Assembly (NCBI RefSeq): GCF_014851565.1
Contig: NZ_JACVAA010000012.1
Coordinates: forward strand, 1-37,973
DNA from: Pseudomonas sp. PDM15
GTDB lineage: Bacteria; Pseudomonadota; Gammaproteobacteria; Pseudomonadales; Pseudomonadaceae
Reading direction: 5' to 3'
DNA length: 37,973 bases
Part shown: positions 1 through 7,055 of the stretch, one piece after another
Position numbering within the stretch: position 1 is the stretch's first letter
Layout of the letters: each line of letters begins with the position of its first letter
Translations under genes and position numbers: made by a program
Notes under the pieces: model-generated
Told to the model about the DNA's origin: nothing
Database searches by the model: none
What the model saw: the letters and a program-made list of their open reading frames with translations, nothing else

Positions 1-126
1 AGCACTTACGAGGGTATATCCTGCCGGACATATTGGTGCGCAATAGCAATTGCTTGTGGTACACATACAGCTAGCCACAGTAATGTCAGGTAGGCCGGCA
101 CTCTTTGCCCAGAGACCGGATTGGCA
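1..126 (-). CDS. Silent PilV C-terminal shufflon cassette F (partial, runs off left edge)
   Basis: Reading leftward from the sfx-like site at 109-127, the minus strand gives 42 open codons starting Cys-Gln-Ser-Gly-Leu-Trp, the same junction motif that opens the five cassettes to its right. The frame is still open at the window edge, so the end is unseen. The visible part is cysteine-rich (five Cys within residues 20-33). It has no start codon or ribosome site of its own and would be translated only when joined by recombination to an invariant pilV gene. Family role (known): alternative PilV tips of thin type IV conjugative pili that choose the recipient cell. Confidence 0.6.
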
Positions 127-127
127 A
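109..127 (-). repeat. sfx-like shufflon recombination site 1
   Basis: 19 bp, minus strand TTGCCAATCCGGTCTCTGG. It matches the known R64-type sfx core (GCCAATCCGGT plus a degenerate right arm). Same orientation as the five other sites; its right arm differs most from theirs. Confidence 0.8.
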
Positions 128-421
128 TTACATATCGGTGTAACAGGTAGCTGAGACAGAGCTTCCCGCAGGCGCTGTCAGGGACAAAGACCACTCATAT
201 CTGCCGTTAGAATCCGGCCCATTAAATGGGTAAGTCTCTCCGAGATACATTCTTGGCGGTGATCCTTGAGCGTCTCCGGCTCGTGTAATTGCGCATTCGG
301 AATGCCAGCCAAGATTTCGCAAATAAGGCTGATCAGTAACAGATGCAGTTAGTCCTCCGAAGGCTGGATGCAATGTCATCGTTCGCCGCCGTCCGACATC
401 AGCCCACGCACCGGATTGGCA
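128..421 (-). CDS. Silent PilV C-terminal shufflon cassette E
   Basis: 97 codons plus stop, from the Cys-Gln-Ser-Gly-Ala-Trp junction in site 2 to the stop codon at 128-130. An internal ATG exists, but the frame runs unbroken from the sfx site, as in its neighbours. The middle holds a Gly-Trp-His-x-x-Cys-Ala-Ile segment comparable with the Gly-x-His-x-x-Cys-x-Ile motif of cassettes A, C and D; the C-terminus ends with a Cys-containing strand (ATCYTDM). It stops immediately before site 1. No promoter is visible; inferred to be a stored alternative tip of the PilV minor pilin. Confidence 0.72.
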   Translation of the reverse strand, partial: CQSGAWADVGRRRTMTLHPAFGGLTASVTDQPYLRNLGWHSECAITRAGDAQGSPPRMYLGETYPFNGPDSNGRYEWSLSLTAPAGSSVSATCYTDM

Positions 422-422
422 A
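404..422 (-). repeat. sfx-like shufflon recombination site 2
   Basis: 19 bp, minus strand TTGCCAATCCGGTGCGTGG. Identical to site 4; 295 bp from site 1, same orientation. Confidence 0.82.
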
Positions 423-423
423 G

Positions 424-684
424 CTAGTCAATGCAAGTCACACGGAGATCCATTGTCGCAGAGTAACCGTTCCATGATGCTTGAAATGGATACCTACCGG
501 CTGCATCTGGAGTAGCGCTTGTTCTATAGACATACCCGTGAGGCCGCTCTCCACCAATGCCGGCGATTGAGCAGAGTTTGTGTACGCCTAAATTAACCGC
601 GCCGCCGCCCGGGTTCATGGACGTGACATTAAGCTCAACAAATTCGAACCCGTCAAACTGCTGCGACCACACCCCGGATTGGCA
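424..684 (-). CDS. Silent PilV C-terminal shufflon cassette D
   Basis: 86 codons plus stop from the CQSGVW junction in site 3. The middle carries VNLGVHKLCSI and the C-terminus ends WNGYSATMDLRVTCID. The C-terminal ~25 residues are clearly related to cassette C (WNGYGETMDLRVSCFD), so these two are paralogues with diverged middles. In PilV adhesins the C-terminal variable part contacts the recipient surface (family knowledge). No promoter or ribosome site of its own. Confidence 0.75.
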   Translation of the reverse strand, partial: CQSGVWSQQFDGFEFVELNVTSMNPGGGAVNLGVHKLCSIAGIGGERPHGYVYRTSATPDAAGRYPFQASWNGYSATMDLRVTCID

Positions 685-685
685 A
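667..685 (-). repeat. sfx-like shufflon recombination site 3
   Basis: 19 bp, minus strand TTGCCAATCCGGGGTGTGG. One base of the core differs from the other sites (GGG instead of GGT). Same orientation, 263 bp from site 2. Confidence 0.78.
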
Positions 686-695
686 ACCGAGCCCG

Positions 696-956
696 CTAGT
701 CGAAGCAAGACACTCGAAGATCCATAGTCTCCCCATACCCATTCCATCGCGCGATGTACGGGTATTTACCTTCAGGATCCGGGACCGTTGTAGAGCGTGT
801 TACGTACCCATGAGCCTGCAATCCAGCTAGTGCCGAAATGGCGCAGTACTTATGAGATCCAACACTTTTGGTGCCCGATCCAGCATTTACGGAGGCAATG
901 ACGTAATCAACAACTACAACGGAAGCCGACGGACCAGCCCACGCACCGGATTGGCA
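696..956 (-). CDS. Silent PilV C-terminal shufflon cassette C
   Basis: 86 codons plus a TAG stop at 696-698, found by reading the minus strand from site 4 in the CQSG frame; it has no usable start codon near its beginning and is easily missed. It opens CQSGAWAG, has SVGSHKYCAI in the middle and ends WNGYGETMDLRVSCFD, closely matching the end of cassette D. The frame is clean over its whole length and has the cassette layout of its neighbours, which supports it as real coding sequence rather than chance. Confidence 0.75.
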   Translation of the reverse strand, partial: CQSGAWAGPSASVVVVDYVIASVNAGSGTKSVGSHKYCAISALAGLQAHGYVTRSTTVPDPEGKYPYIARWNGYGETMDLRVSCFD

Positions 957-957
957 A
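939..957 (-). repeat. sfx-like shufflon recombination site 4
   Basis: 19 bp, minus strand TTGCCAATCCGGTGCGTGG, identical to site 2; 272 bp from site 3, same orientation. Confidence 0.82.
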
Positions 958-1275
958 TTATAACTTTTGGCAAATTGCGTATACCTGCAGGTTATCGCCT
1001 GGACTTGCCAGATGATTACCAGACGAGGCCCACCCCTCTAAATTTCCATATTTTATAGGGCCGGAAGATGAAAAAGCCGCTCCGAGCCAGACACCATTCC
1101 TATCAATAAATCCACCAATAGGTTGACATCCTGGAACAAGGTCTCCGATAGAAGCCCCACCACCCAGAACGCGCTCATCGGCATTGCAAAAAACCAATGC
1201 CATTTCTGCCCCGCATGCGGAGCCAGTAACTGTGCGAGTCTTGCCTCCAATGTTTCTCCACACACCGGATTGGCA
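958..1275 (-). CDS. Silent PilV C-terminal shufflon cassette B
   Basis: 105 codons plus stop from the CQSGVW junction in site 5 to a TAA at 958-960 that abuts site 4. It is the longest complete cassette and the most diverged: it lacks the Gly-x-His-x-x-Cys-x-Ile motif shared by A, C and D and instead has a Cys-Gly/Cys-Asn/Cys-Gln spacing, ending in a YAICQKL tail. This looks like a jellyroll-type adhesin tip of different origin, but that is only an impression from composition. It would be expressed only after inversion to an invariant pilV. Confidence 0.72.
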   Translation of the reverse strand, partial: CQSGVWRNIGGKTRTVTGSACGAEMALVFCNADERVLGGGASIGDLVPGCQPIGGFIDRNGVWLGAAFSSSGPIKYGNLEGWASSGNHLASPGDNLQVYAICQKL

Positions 1276-1276
1276 A
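1258..1276 (-). repeat. sfx-like shufflon recombination site 5
   Basis: 19 bp, minus strand TTGCCAATCCGGTGTGTGG, identical to site 6; 319 bp from site 4, same orientation. Confidence 0.82.
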
Positions 1277-1280
1277 TCTG

Positions 1281-1553
1281 CTAATAGCACGTTGCGGTGC
1301 AGTATCCAGTGCCTTGGTCTTGGGCGTATGCCTCAAGAATCCAATAGCCTGAAGACTCATAAGCTCGGCATCCAAACCCTGGGTAAGTGCTTGCTGAGTT
1401 AGCGCCGTACTGAGATGAAATTGTGCATAATGTATGAGCACCCATATTTACTGTCCCTCCCCACCCTCCGACGCTTTTAGGTCGGTAATACGCAGTCGAG
1501 TAATCAGTTGAGGCTCCAAGTGCGCCGTTGGATGCCCACACACCGGATTGGCA
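1281..1553 (-). CDS. Silent PilV C-terminal shufflon cassette A
   Basis: 90 codons plus stop starting CQSGVW in site 6. The middle has VNMGAHTLCTI, matching cassettes C and D, and the end has a Cys-x-x-x-Cys pair (CTATCY). It is the cassette nearest rci. To its right only about 60 bp separate it from the rci stop codon, so no invariant pilV segment lies on the side from which it is read. In the drawn arrangement it cannot form a PilV protein without inversion. Confidence 0.74.
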   Translation of the reverse strand, partial: CQSGVWASNGALGASTDYSTAYYRPKSVGGWGGTVNMGAHTLCTISSQYGANSASTYPGFGCRAYESSGYWILEAYAQDQGTGYCTATCY

Positions 1554-1554
1554 A
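1536..1554 (-). repeat. sfx-like shufflon recombination site 6
   Basis: 19 bp, minus strand TTGCCAATCCGGTGTGTGG, identical to site 5; 278 bp from site 5. It is the site nearest rci. Confidence 0.82.
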
Positions 1555-1615
1555 AACAGCAGCTACGGCGCGGCCTCCAAGCAATTTCTCCTGATACTTT
1601 ATTGAAAAAATTGTC

Positions 1616-2743
1616 TCAGCACGCGGCCGCGAGCGGATCCACCATCACCACGCGCCTCTCATCGATCATCTCCAGGTACTGATCCGGAGGCGGTATTGGA
1701 TCAGCGTCGCGAAGCGCAGTCATCAAGCGCCTGAGCAACTGGTCCTGAGCGAGGCTCAGCGCCGTTTCACGCGATTCGCTGGTGGCGCTCAGGTCTTCGA
1801 AGTCGAGCAGCCGGATCGTTACGCCTGTGCTCGTCTGCGAGACTGCTGCAGGGTAGGGGATCAAGTGGTTGATCACCACCTGGCGTCCCTTGCTTTTGCC
1901 GCCTTCGAGCTTCTTGACCAGGCGCTGTGCTTTGAGGTGCGTATAGCGCTTCAGCATGCTGAGCGACTTGTGTCCGCTGATGGCGGCCACTTCCATCATG
2001 TCCAAGGTGCCCAGTTCGAACAGCCTGCTGATCGCCTCATGCCGGAGATCGTGGAAGTGCAAGTCTTCAATTCCCAGGCGCTGCAGCATCACCCTCCAGG
2101 TCGACTTGATGCCCTGAGACTTGTAGGAGAACACGGGCCCCTTGGACTGGACGCCAAGTCGGATCAGGGCGTCTCTCGCCTTCAGCGAGAGCGGAACGTC
2201 GCGCCTGGTCCCGTTCTTGGTGTCTGGGAGGTGCGCAACGCGCGACTTGAGGTTGATGTTCTCCCACTGCAGCTTGAGGATCTCGCCCTGGCGCATGGCC
2301 GTCTCAAGCGCGATGACGATGATCGAGTACAGTTCAGTGTTTCGGTGATTGTGCGCATAGCGAATGATCTGGCGCTCCTCACGGGGCGTCAGCCGCCTTT
2401 CTCGGCCGGGAGGGCTCTTGGGCTTGCGTACCTTCAGGACGGGATTGTCGTCGCAGATACCCCATTCAATGCGGCCCAGTTCGAAAAGGTTCGACAGCAG
2501 CGACATCTCCAGCCGGACAGTCGCCGGTGAGAGAGTCTTTCCGGTTTTCGCATTGACCTGCTGGAGGCGCTGATCTCGGTAGGTTGCAATGTCGACCGAG
2601 GTAATCTGCCTGGTGATCTTGCTGCCAAGGATGGAGTTGGCCAGGTGCTCTACTCGGTAGCACTCCTGCTGGTAACCTTTTTTGAGGATTGAAACCCTAG
2701 TCTTGTACTCGTGCAGGGCTTCCTTCAGCGTCATCTCGGTCAT
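1616..2743 (-). CDS. rci: Shufflon-specific tyrosine recombinase Rci
   Basis: 375 aa from the ATG at 2743 (the frame is open farther upstream, but that part overlaps the Xre frame and lacks the family's sequence). Tyrosine recombinase catalytic set is complete: Arg151 (TAMRQGE), Lys176 (DTKNGT), His231-x-x-Arg234 (HDLRH), His258 (SGHKS), nucleophile Tyr267 (RYTHL). About 100 residues follow the Tyr, as in R64 Rci (384 aa), where a C-terminal extension helps choose sfx sites. It cuts and rejoins inverted sfx sites, switching the PilV tip of the conjugative pilus. Position beside six sfx-like sites separates it from an ordinary phage integrase. The start lies inside the 3' end of the Xre frame, suggesting coupled translation. 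Confidence 0.88.
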   Translation of the reverse strand: MTEMTLKEALHEYKTRVSILKKGYQQECYRVEHLANSILGSKITRQITSVDIATYRDQRLQQVNAKTGKTLSPATVRLEMSLLSNLFELGRIEWGICDDNPVLKVRKPKSPPGRERRLTPREERQIIRYAHNHRNTELYSIIVIALETAMRQGEILKLQWENINLKSRVAHLPDTKNGTRRDVPLSLKARDALIRLGVQSKGPVFSYKSQGIKSTWRVMLQRLGIEDLHFHDLRHEAISRLFELGTLDMMEVAAISGHKSLSMLKRYTHLKAQRLVKKLEGGKSKGRQVVINHLIPYPAAVSQTSTGVTIRLLDFEDLSATSESRETALSLAQDQLLRRLMTALRDADPIPPPDQYLEMIDERRVVMVDPLAAAC

Positions 2744-2990
2744 GCATATCGTCCAGTCGCGCCTGCGTTCTCGCAGCCAGGTCGACCAGAGACACATCAA
2801 GCACTTCGCAAAGGGAGAACAATGTGTCGAGCGTAGGAGAGCGCTGCCCGAGCTCCAGGACAGAGATATAGGTGCGATCAAGCCCGGCCTCGAACCCGAG
2901 TTTTTCCTGGGTGAGGCGTTTCTGCTTGCGCAGTTCGCGGAGAGCCTTTCCGAAGGCCTGATTATGCTTGCGGATGCTGCTTTCCCGGCT
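2697..2990 (-). pseudogene. Xre-family HTH regulator frame without a canonical start codon
   Basis: The minus strand from 2990 to the TAG at 2697-2699 encodes 97 codons with a classic Xre helix-turn-helix: AFGKALRELRKQKRLTQEKL, then FEAGLDRTYISVLELGQRSP, then a third helix and SLVDLAARTQ. The domain is intact, but there is no ATG, GTG or TTG before it; an in-frame TGA lies at 2991-2993, next to an ATG (2996-2998) and a GTG/TTG pair in other frames. A single-base frameshift between about 2975 and 2993 would restore a start. Either the 5' end is broken, or the start is unusual, or there is a base error. The 3' end overlaps rci by 47 bp in another frame, so it probably regulates or regulated rci. 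Confidence 0.6.
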
Positions 2991-3026
2991 TCAACACATG
3001 ATAAGGGCCGGGATTCTCAGCGGTTC

Positions 3027-3038
3027 CGACTATAGTCG
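3027..3038. promoter_or_regulatory. 12-bp palindrome upstream of the Xre-rci pair
   Basis: Perfect palindrome CGACTATAGTCG about 35 bp upstream of the beginning of the Xre frame. Placement fits an autoregulatory operator of an Xre dimer, but no second copy was seen. A separate hairpin (GAAATAGA at 3085-3092 and TCTATTTC at 3102-3109) lies between it and the next gene end; it has no T-run. Nothing else is seen in 3039-3217. Confidence 0.35.
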
Positions 3039-3217
3039 TCTTCCGCTTATAAACGGAGTTTCAGTAGGCAAGCTACCCTGGCCTGAAATAGAGACGAGGC
3101 GTCTATTTCGGTGGTCCCGAGCGCAACGAGGCTATAGGAAATAGTGGCGATAGTGAAGCATTGCCGTGTTTCAGGCGAGGTGATGGAGTGGCGCCAGGTG
3201 ACTGGCGCCACTTGCAT

Positions 3218-3700
3218 TTAGCGAGGCGCGGGAGTGAGGTCAGCCTCTTGGGTCTGTTCAAGGTCTTTGCCGACACCGAACTTATCGCGCATGAATTTCT
3301 CGACATGCGAGGCGGCTTTTGCAATGAGCGCAAGCACTGGAAGTGCATGAGCTGCACCGGCGCCGGCCATCGCGATATTGGTGCCGAGGGACTCGTAACC
3401 GCCGGCTACACCATGCATGATTGCATCGAGCAGCGGCAGCTTCTCGATGCCAGCGATGTACTGCTTGTACGCCATCGCGCCGGCTTCAGTGACCCTCGGG
3501 CCGCCCTCGGTCATGATGTCGCTGGTATACATGGAGTCCATCGTAACGCCACCCATAAACATCATCAGGCCCGGGGCAGCGGCCAGAGCCAGGGTCTGCA
3601 GGGCTGGGGTGTTGCGCAGCGCCTCGCTGCACTTCTCGAAGATCGAGCGGGACATCATCTGGTACAGACTCGTGCCCTGGGTGGGAAGCATTTGGCTCAT
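3218..3700 (-). CDS. Hypothetical protein, third gene of a three-gene unknown operon
   Basis: 160 aa, not recognised. It is rich in Ala, Gly and Met with two hydrophobic stretches (about residues 34-52 and 107-130), which could be membrane helices or the packed helices of a small globular protein; no signal peptide is obvious. The tail is charged (KDLEQTQEAD). It starts one base after the stop of the 80-aa gene, with GGAGA as ribosome site inside that gene's end, so the two are almost surely translated from one message. Its role in the mobile element is unknown. Confidence 0.7.
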   Translation of the reverse strand: MSQMLPTQGTSLYQMMSRSIFEKCSEALRNTPALQTLALAAAPGLMMFMGGVTMDSMYTSDIMTEGGPRVTEAGAMAYKQYIAGIEKLPLLDAIMHGVAGGYESLGTNIAMAGAGAAHALPVLALIAKAASHVEKFMRDKFGVGKDLEQTQEADLTPAPR

Positions 3701-3701
3701 C

Positions 3702-3944
3702 TCAGTGTCTCCGTGCGGCTGCGAAGGTGCGTTCGGTCAGGGCGCAGAATTCGTCGATCGGCTCGACAACCTTTGCCATGTCCGGCGTATGGTCCGGCGC
3801 GCCTTCCAGCTGCGTCAGGATGGTGTGATAGACGTTGATCTGCAGCGCGACCTCGGCTTTCACCTCGGCGCTTTCCTGGCTGCCCAGGAGAAGCTGCGCG
3901 GCGCCTTCAAGGCGCTTGGTCCGTTCTTGAGTTTCGATACGCAT
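3702..3944 (-). CDS. Hypothetical small acidic/helical protein
   Basis: 80 aa. The ATG at 3944 is chosen over longer in-frame starts because it is preceded by AAAGGAGT at the right distance and because the longer frame would overlap the gene at 3961-4596. The protein is predicted mostly helical and charged with no cysteine pairs or known motif; family not recognised. It sits 16 bp after the upstream gene and touches the downstream one, so it belongs to the same operon. Confidence 0.7.
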   Translation of the reverse strand: MRIETQERTKRLEGAAQLLLGSQESAEVKAEVALQINVYHTILTQLEGAPDHTPDMAKVVEPIDEFCALTERTFAAARRH

Positions 3945-3960
3945 GGGACTCCTTTTGACG

Positions 3961-4596
3961 CTATGCGGCTGGCAATGCCAGCTGGTTGCTGAGCGTGCAC
4001 GCGCCATACAAATCAACGGCGTGCAACTCATGATGTTGAAGCAGGATTGATGAGAGCTCCTCGTCGACAGTGAACATCGAGCGGGAGGGTTCACCGCTTC
4101 GCAGACACTCCAGTGCCTGGATCGTGGAGGAGGGAAGGGATGCCGCCGTTGCGATCGCCAGCGCGTGCTCGATCTGGGCCAGGCCGGGGCGGTCGGCCTC
4201 CAGGCCCTGATTGACAGCAAACTGCACAATCGCGTAGCCGGAGTGCTTGTGCATTAGCAGGTCTGCGACTCCCGATGCGGTCTGCTGTGTGAGCCCGTCG
4301 CCAACGATCGAGAAAGACAGCTGCGCCCGGGCCATCAGGTTCGCGGCGTACTGCCGCAGCGTTGAAACACGCACGTAGTCCGAAAAGTCGCCTTCTTCTG
4401 GGATGCTGCGGTATCCGGCGAGGGCGGCTTTGATGAGGTGGGGGTCGCTGACCGGTTGCCATTCGAGCTGGCCCGAATCCCCAGGTCTTGCCTCGTCCAA
4501 CAGCAAGATCTCCTTGGCCTTTAGGCTCGGGTAAACAACCACTTGGCCCCGGTATGTCGGAATGGCAGAGCGCTGTGCAGCATCGGCGTTACTCAT
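3961..4596 (-). CDS. Hypothetical protein, first gene of the three-gene unknown operon
   Basis: 211 aa, family not recognised. The N-terminal third has beta-strand-like segments (GQVVVYPSL, KEILLLDE); the rest is helical, including VRVSTLRQYAANLMARAQL and a His-rich patch (QHHELHAVD). No membrane segment. It is the first gene of the 4596-3218 group and is divergent from the SNF2 helicase gene; the 125-bp gap between them should contain both promoters. Co-transcription with the next two genes is inferred from the spacing. Confidence 0.7.
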   Translation of the reverse strand: MSNADAAQRSAIPTYRGQVVVYPSLKAKEILLLDEARPGDSGQLEWQPVSDPHLIKAALAGYRSIPEEGDFSDYVRVSTLRQYAANLMARAQLSFSIVGDGLTQQTASGVADLLMHKHSGYAIVQFAVNQGLEADRPGLAQIEHALAIATAASLPSSTIQALECLRSGEPSRSMFTVDEELSSILLQHHELHAVDLYGACTLSNQLALPAA

Positions 4597-4721
4597 GGGC
4601 AGCCCCTAAGCATCTGTTTGTGCTTTCGATAGAATAACAGAGCATTTCCGATTGATGGCTAGTAAAACGTGCAAAAGCGATTACGATAGCAACACATTTA
4701 TTGCCACGGTGCCCGCGCACT

Positions 4722-6686
4722 ATGTTCAAGCGCCGCACAACTCAGCCACAGGAGTTACTCGGTCGAGCTGTCTTTGACGGCTATGACTACGGGCTCTCAT
4801 TCGCCTATGTCGAGGGCTTGGGTCGGGCGCTAGGCGCTCATAAGGCCCGGTGCTTTCGTAGGCCTGGCCATCGCCTTCACAACGCGTGGCGAGTACCTAA
4901 ATCGGTCGTGCACGAAGATATCAGCGAGTTCTTTGCGGCGATCCAGGCAGTCGCCGGCGATACCTTCCCCGAAACGCTGGAGACGTTCACCCGCAAGCTC
5001 GATCAAGCCCGGGCGGCGCCGGTGGCAGACGCCTTTACTGCCGGCATCTGCGTACGGCTGTCGGCCATGGCCGACGGCAAGGTGCTCGCCCGTGGCGACT
5101 ATCACCCCGGGCTGGTGGCGATTTACCGGCGCATGCGCGGGGTATTCCTGGGGCCGAGCAAGGCCTGGAAGATCAACTGCACCCCCGAAGTTCTGCGCAG
5201 CAACCTCATTGAAGGCCTTGGCCTCAGCGAGGATCAGGTCGAGATACTTGAAGGCGTGCACGAGCTGCTTGAGGATGGCTCCCTGACTCAGGCGCGAGAG
5301 TGGGATTCCATCGCGGTCGGCGGCACAAGGCCGGAGCCAACTGGAGAAGAAGATGACCTGAGCGAAAACGAAGTCTATCTGGCCAGTATTCCTGAGATCA
5401 CTCGCACCAACTGGACCCAGACTGCCCTGGCCGAAGCTTTGACGCGGTATGAGCTCTATGATTACCAGCGTGCTGGCGTAGGGCACCTGGTGCGTCGGAG
5501 CAGCGCGCTTCTCGCTGACGATATGGGCCTCGGTAAAACCCGCCAGTCCATCGTTGCTGCTGACATCCAGGCGCAGGGTCGGCCGACGCTGATCATCTGC
5601 CTGGCCAGCCTGGTGATCAACTGGGCTCGCGAGATCGCCGCGGTGAAGCCGGGCGATCGCGTGGCCATCCAGGAGTTTGACCCCCAGGCCCAGTGGGTCA
5701 TCATCAATTACGAACGGCTTGGCCAGTTCGTCAAACTGGCCGGGCACTTCTCGGTGATGGTGATCGATGAGGCGCACCGCCTGAAGGAACCCACGGCCGA
5801 GTGGACGCGGCATGCGTTCGATATTGCTTCGCAGATCCCCAACCGTTACCTGCTGACCGGCACCCCGGTGCTGAACAGGGAAAGCGAACTCCATACGCTG
5901 CTTCGTCTGTCCGGACACCCGATCGGCCAGATGCCGCTAAAGGCCTTCTGCGAGCAGTTCGCTGGCAACAGTGAGTTCCGCACGACGCTGCGGGCGCGCC
6001 TTTCCGATTGGATGCTTCGACGCTCGAAGGACGTGCTCACCGGCCTCAAAGGGAAGCAGCGTCAGACGCTCGCAACGCGACTGTCCGCAGCTGATCGTGA
6101 TGCCTACAAGGCGATCCTCTCAGGTGACAAGACGCCGCTTGCGCGCATCGGCGCGTTGCGATCGCTGATGGAGCGCTCCAAGGCCAACGCCTGTCTCGAA
6201 ATGGTTCGAGATCTCGATGCAGAGGACAAGGCGATTGTCTTCTGCGAGTTCATCGAGACCGTCGACTGGCTGAAAGAGCAGCTGGAGGCATGCGGCATCA
6301 GCGTCGTCACGCTCACCGGCAAGATGTCCCGAACGCAGCGTCAGCGATCGGTCGATCGCTTCCAGTCGGACGAGGGCGTGCGGGTGTTCATCGGCACAAC
6401 CTCTGCGGCCGGCACCGGAATCAATCTCACCGCGGCGAACTATGTGATCTTCGCGAGCCTTCCCTGGACGCCGGCGCTCCAGGACCAGGCGGAGGACAGG
6501 GCCTACCGCAATGGCCAGCTCCGGATGGTGGTGGTCAAGATCCCGTTGGTTGAGGACTCAATCGATCAGGGGCTGTGGGAGATGTTGGCAGCGAAGCGTG
6601 CCGTTGCCCGGGATCTGATTGATCCGACTGATCTCGACGAGAGTCGGGCAATGGCTTCTGCCGCCGCCAGGCTTCTAGCGGCGTAA
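4722..6686 (+). CDS. SNF2-family helicase/translocase, SMARCAL1-like
   Basis: 654 aa from the ATG at 4722; an in-frame TTG at 4701 would add seven residues, and neither has a strong ribosome site. After an N-terminal region of about 240 residues come the SNF2 motifs: DDMGLGKT (Walker A, about 267-273), DEAH (about 349-352), LLTGTPVLNRE (motif III), then the second lobe with GTTSAAGTGINLTAANYVIF and QAEDRAYRNGQ (motif VI). Such enzymes use ATP to move along double-stranded DNA and remodel or re-anneal it. It stands alone, convergent with the next gene. It is not the Type I restriction subunit, since no specificity subunit is nearby. A long minus-strand open frame inside it is a shadow. Confidence 0.88.
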   Translation: MFKRRTTQPQELLGRAVFDGYDYGLSFAYVEGLGRALGAHKARCFRRPGHRLHNAWRVPKSVVHEDISEFFAAIQAVAGDTFPETLETFTRKLDQARAAPVADAFTAGICVRLSAMADGKVLARGDYHPGLVAIYRRMRGVFLGPSKAWKINCTPEVLRSNLIEGLGLSEDQVEILEGVHELLEDGSLTQAREWDSIAVGGTRPEPTGEEDDLSENEVYLASIPEITRTNWTQTALAEALTRYELYDYQRAGVGHLVRRSSALLADDMGLGKTRQSIVAADIQAQGRPTLIICLASLVINWAREIAAVKPGDRVAIQEFDPQAQWVIINYERLGQFVKLAGHFSVMVIDEAHRLKEPTAEWTRHAFDIASQIPNRYLLTGTPVLNRESELHTLLRLSGHPIGQMPLKAFCEQFAGNSEFRTTLRARLSDWMLRRSKDVLTGLKGKQRQTLATRLSAADRDAYKAILSGDKTPLARIGALRSLMERSKANACLEMVRDLDAEDKAIVFCEFIETVDWLKEQLEACGISVVTLTGKMSRTQRQRSVDRFQSDEGVRVFIGTTSAAGTGINLTAANYVIFASLPWTPALQDQAEDRAYRNGQLRMVVVKIPLVEDSIDQGLWEMLAAKRAVARDLIDPTDLDESRAMASAAARLLAA

Positions 6687-6690
6687 GCAA

Positions 6691-7026
6691 TTACTCAAAA
6701 ATCCGGTTTCGCTGCTTGTATTCATCCCAGAGCATGCCAAACACATCGTCGAGCTTCCGATGCCCGTCCATGCGCCATTCTTGCGCTTGCTCAGGCGATT
6801 CAGCCATTAAGCGAATGACGAGTTCATCGACATCAATACCGTATGTTTGAGCAGCAAGAGCGAAGCAGACGCGCCGCTGCTGCTCTCGGAACTCATTCTC
6901 TGGCATGTAGCTAAGAGCTCTCACGCTTCTACAGCCAGATTCTATGTACTCAAGCACCTTGGGATTTTGATCGAGAAACTTGTCGATCGCTGCTCTGTAC
7001 AGCTGCTCAAAATCCATATGCTTCAC
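6691..7026 (-). CDS. Hypothetical protein, 111 aa
   Basis: Not recognised. It is acidic and helical, with an FxxLYRAAIDKFLDQNPKV opening and EQAQEWRMDGHRKLDDVF near the end. It ends 4 bp from the end of the helicase gene (convergent) and begins 29 bp beyond the end of higA, so it could be read as a third gene after higBA. The start may be ATG at 7026 or the second Met at 7017. No toxin, antitoxin or DNA-binding motif is visible. Confidence 0.6.
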   Translation of the reverse strand: MKHMDFEQLYRAAIDKFLDQNPKVLEYIESGCRSVRALSYMPENEFREQQRRVCFALAAQTYGIDVDELVIRLMAESPEQAQEWRMDGHRKLDDVFGMLWDEYKQRNRIFE

Positions 7027-7055
7027 CTTCGAGATAGCTGCAGAGCTGGGCGTCC

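Noticed and set aside
1..1554. CRISPR array from regularly spaced 19-bp repeats
   Set aside because: Spacing is 263-319 bp, far too long for spacers, and the DNA between repeats codes for related peptides; the shufflon explains it.
1865..2530. 221-codon plus-strand frame opposite rci
   Set aside because: Antisense to a complete tyrosine recombinase.
1616..2743. Ordinary phage or island integrase with an attachment site
   Set aside because: Neighbouring sfx-like sites and the C-terminal extension point to Rci; no tRNA or att-type direct repeat flanks it.
4830..5918. Long minus-strand open frame (362 codons) inside the SNF2 helicase
   Set aside because: It lies antisense to a gene with all helicase motifs; its peptide has no family features, as is common for antisense frames in GC-rich genes.
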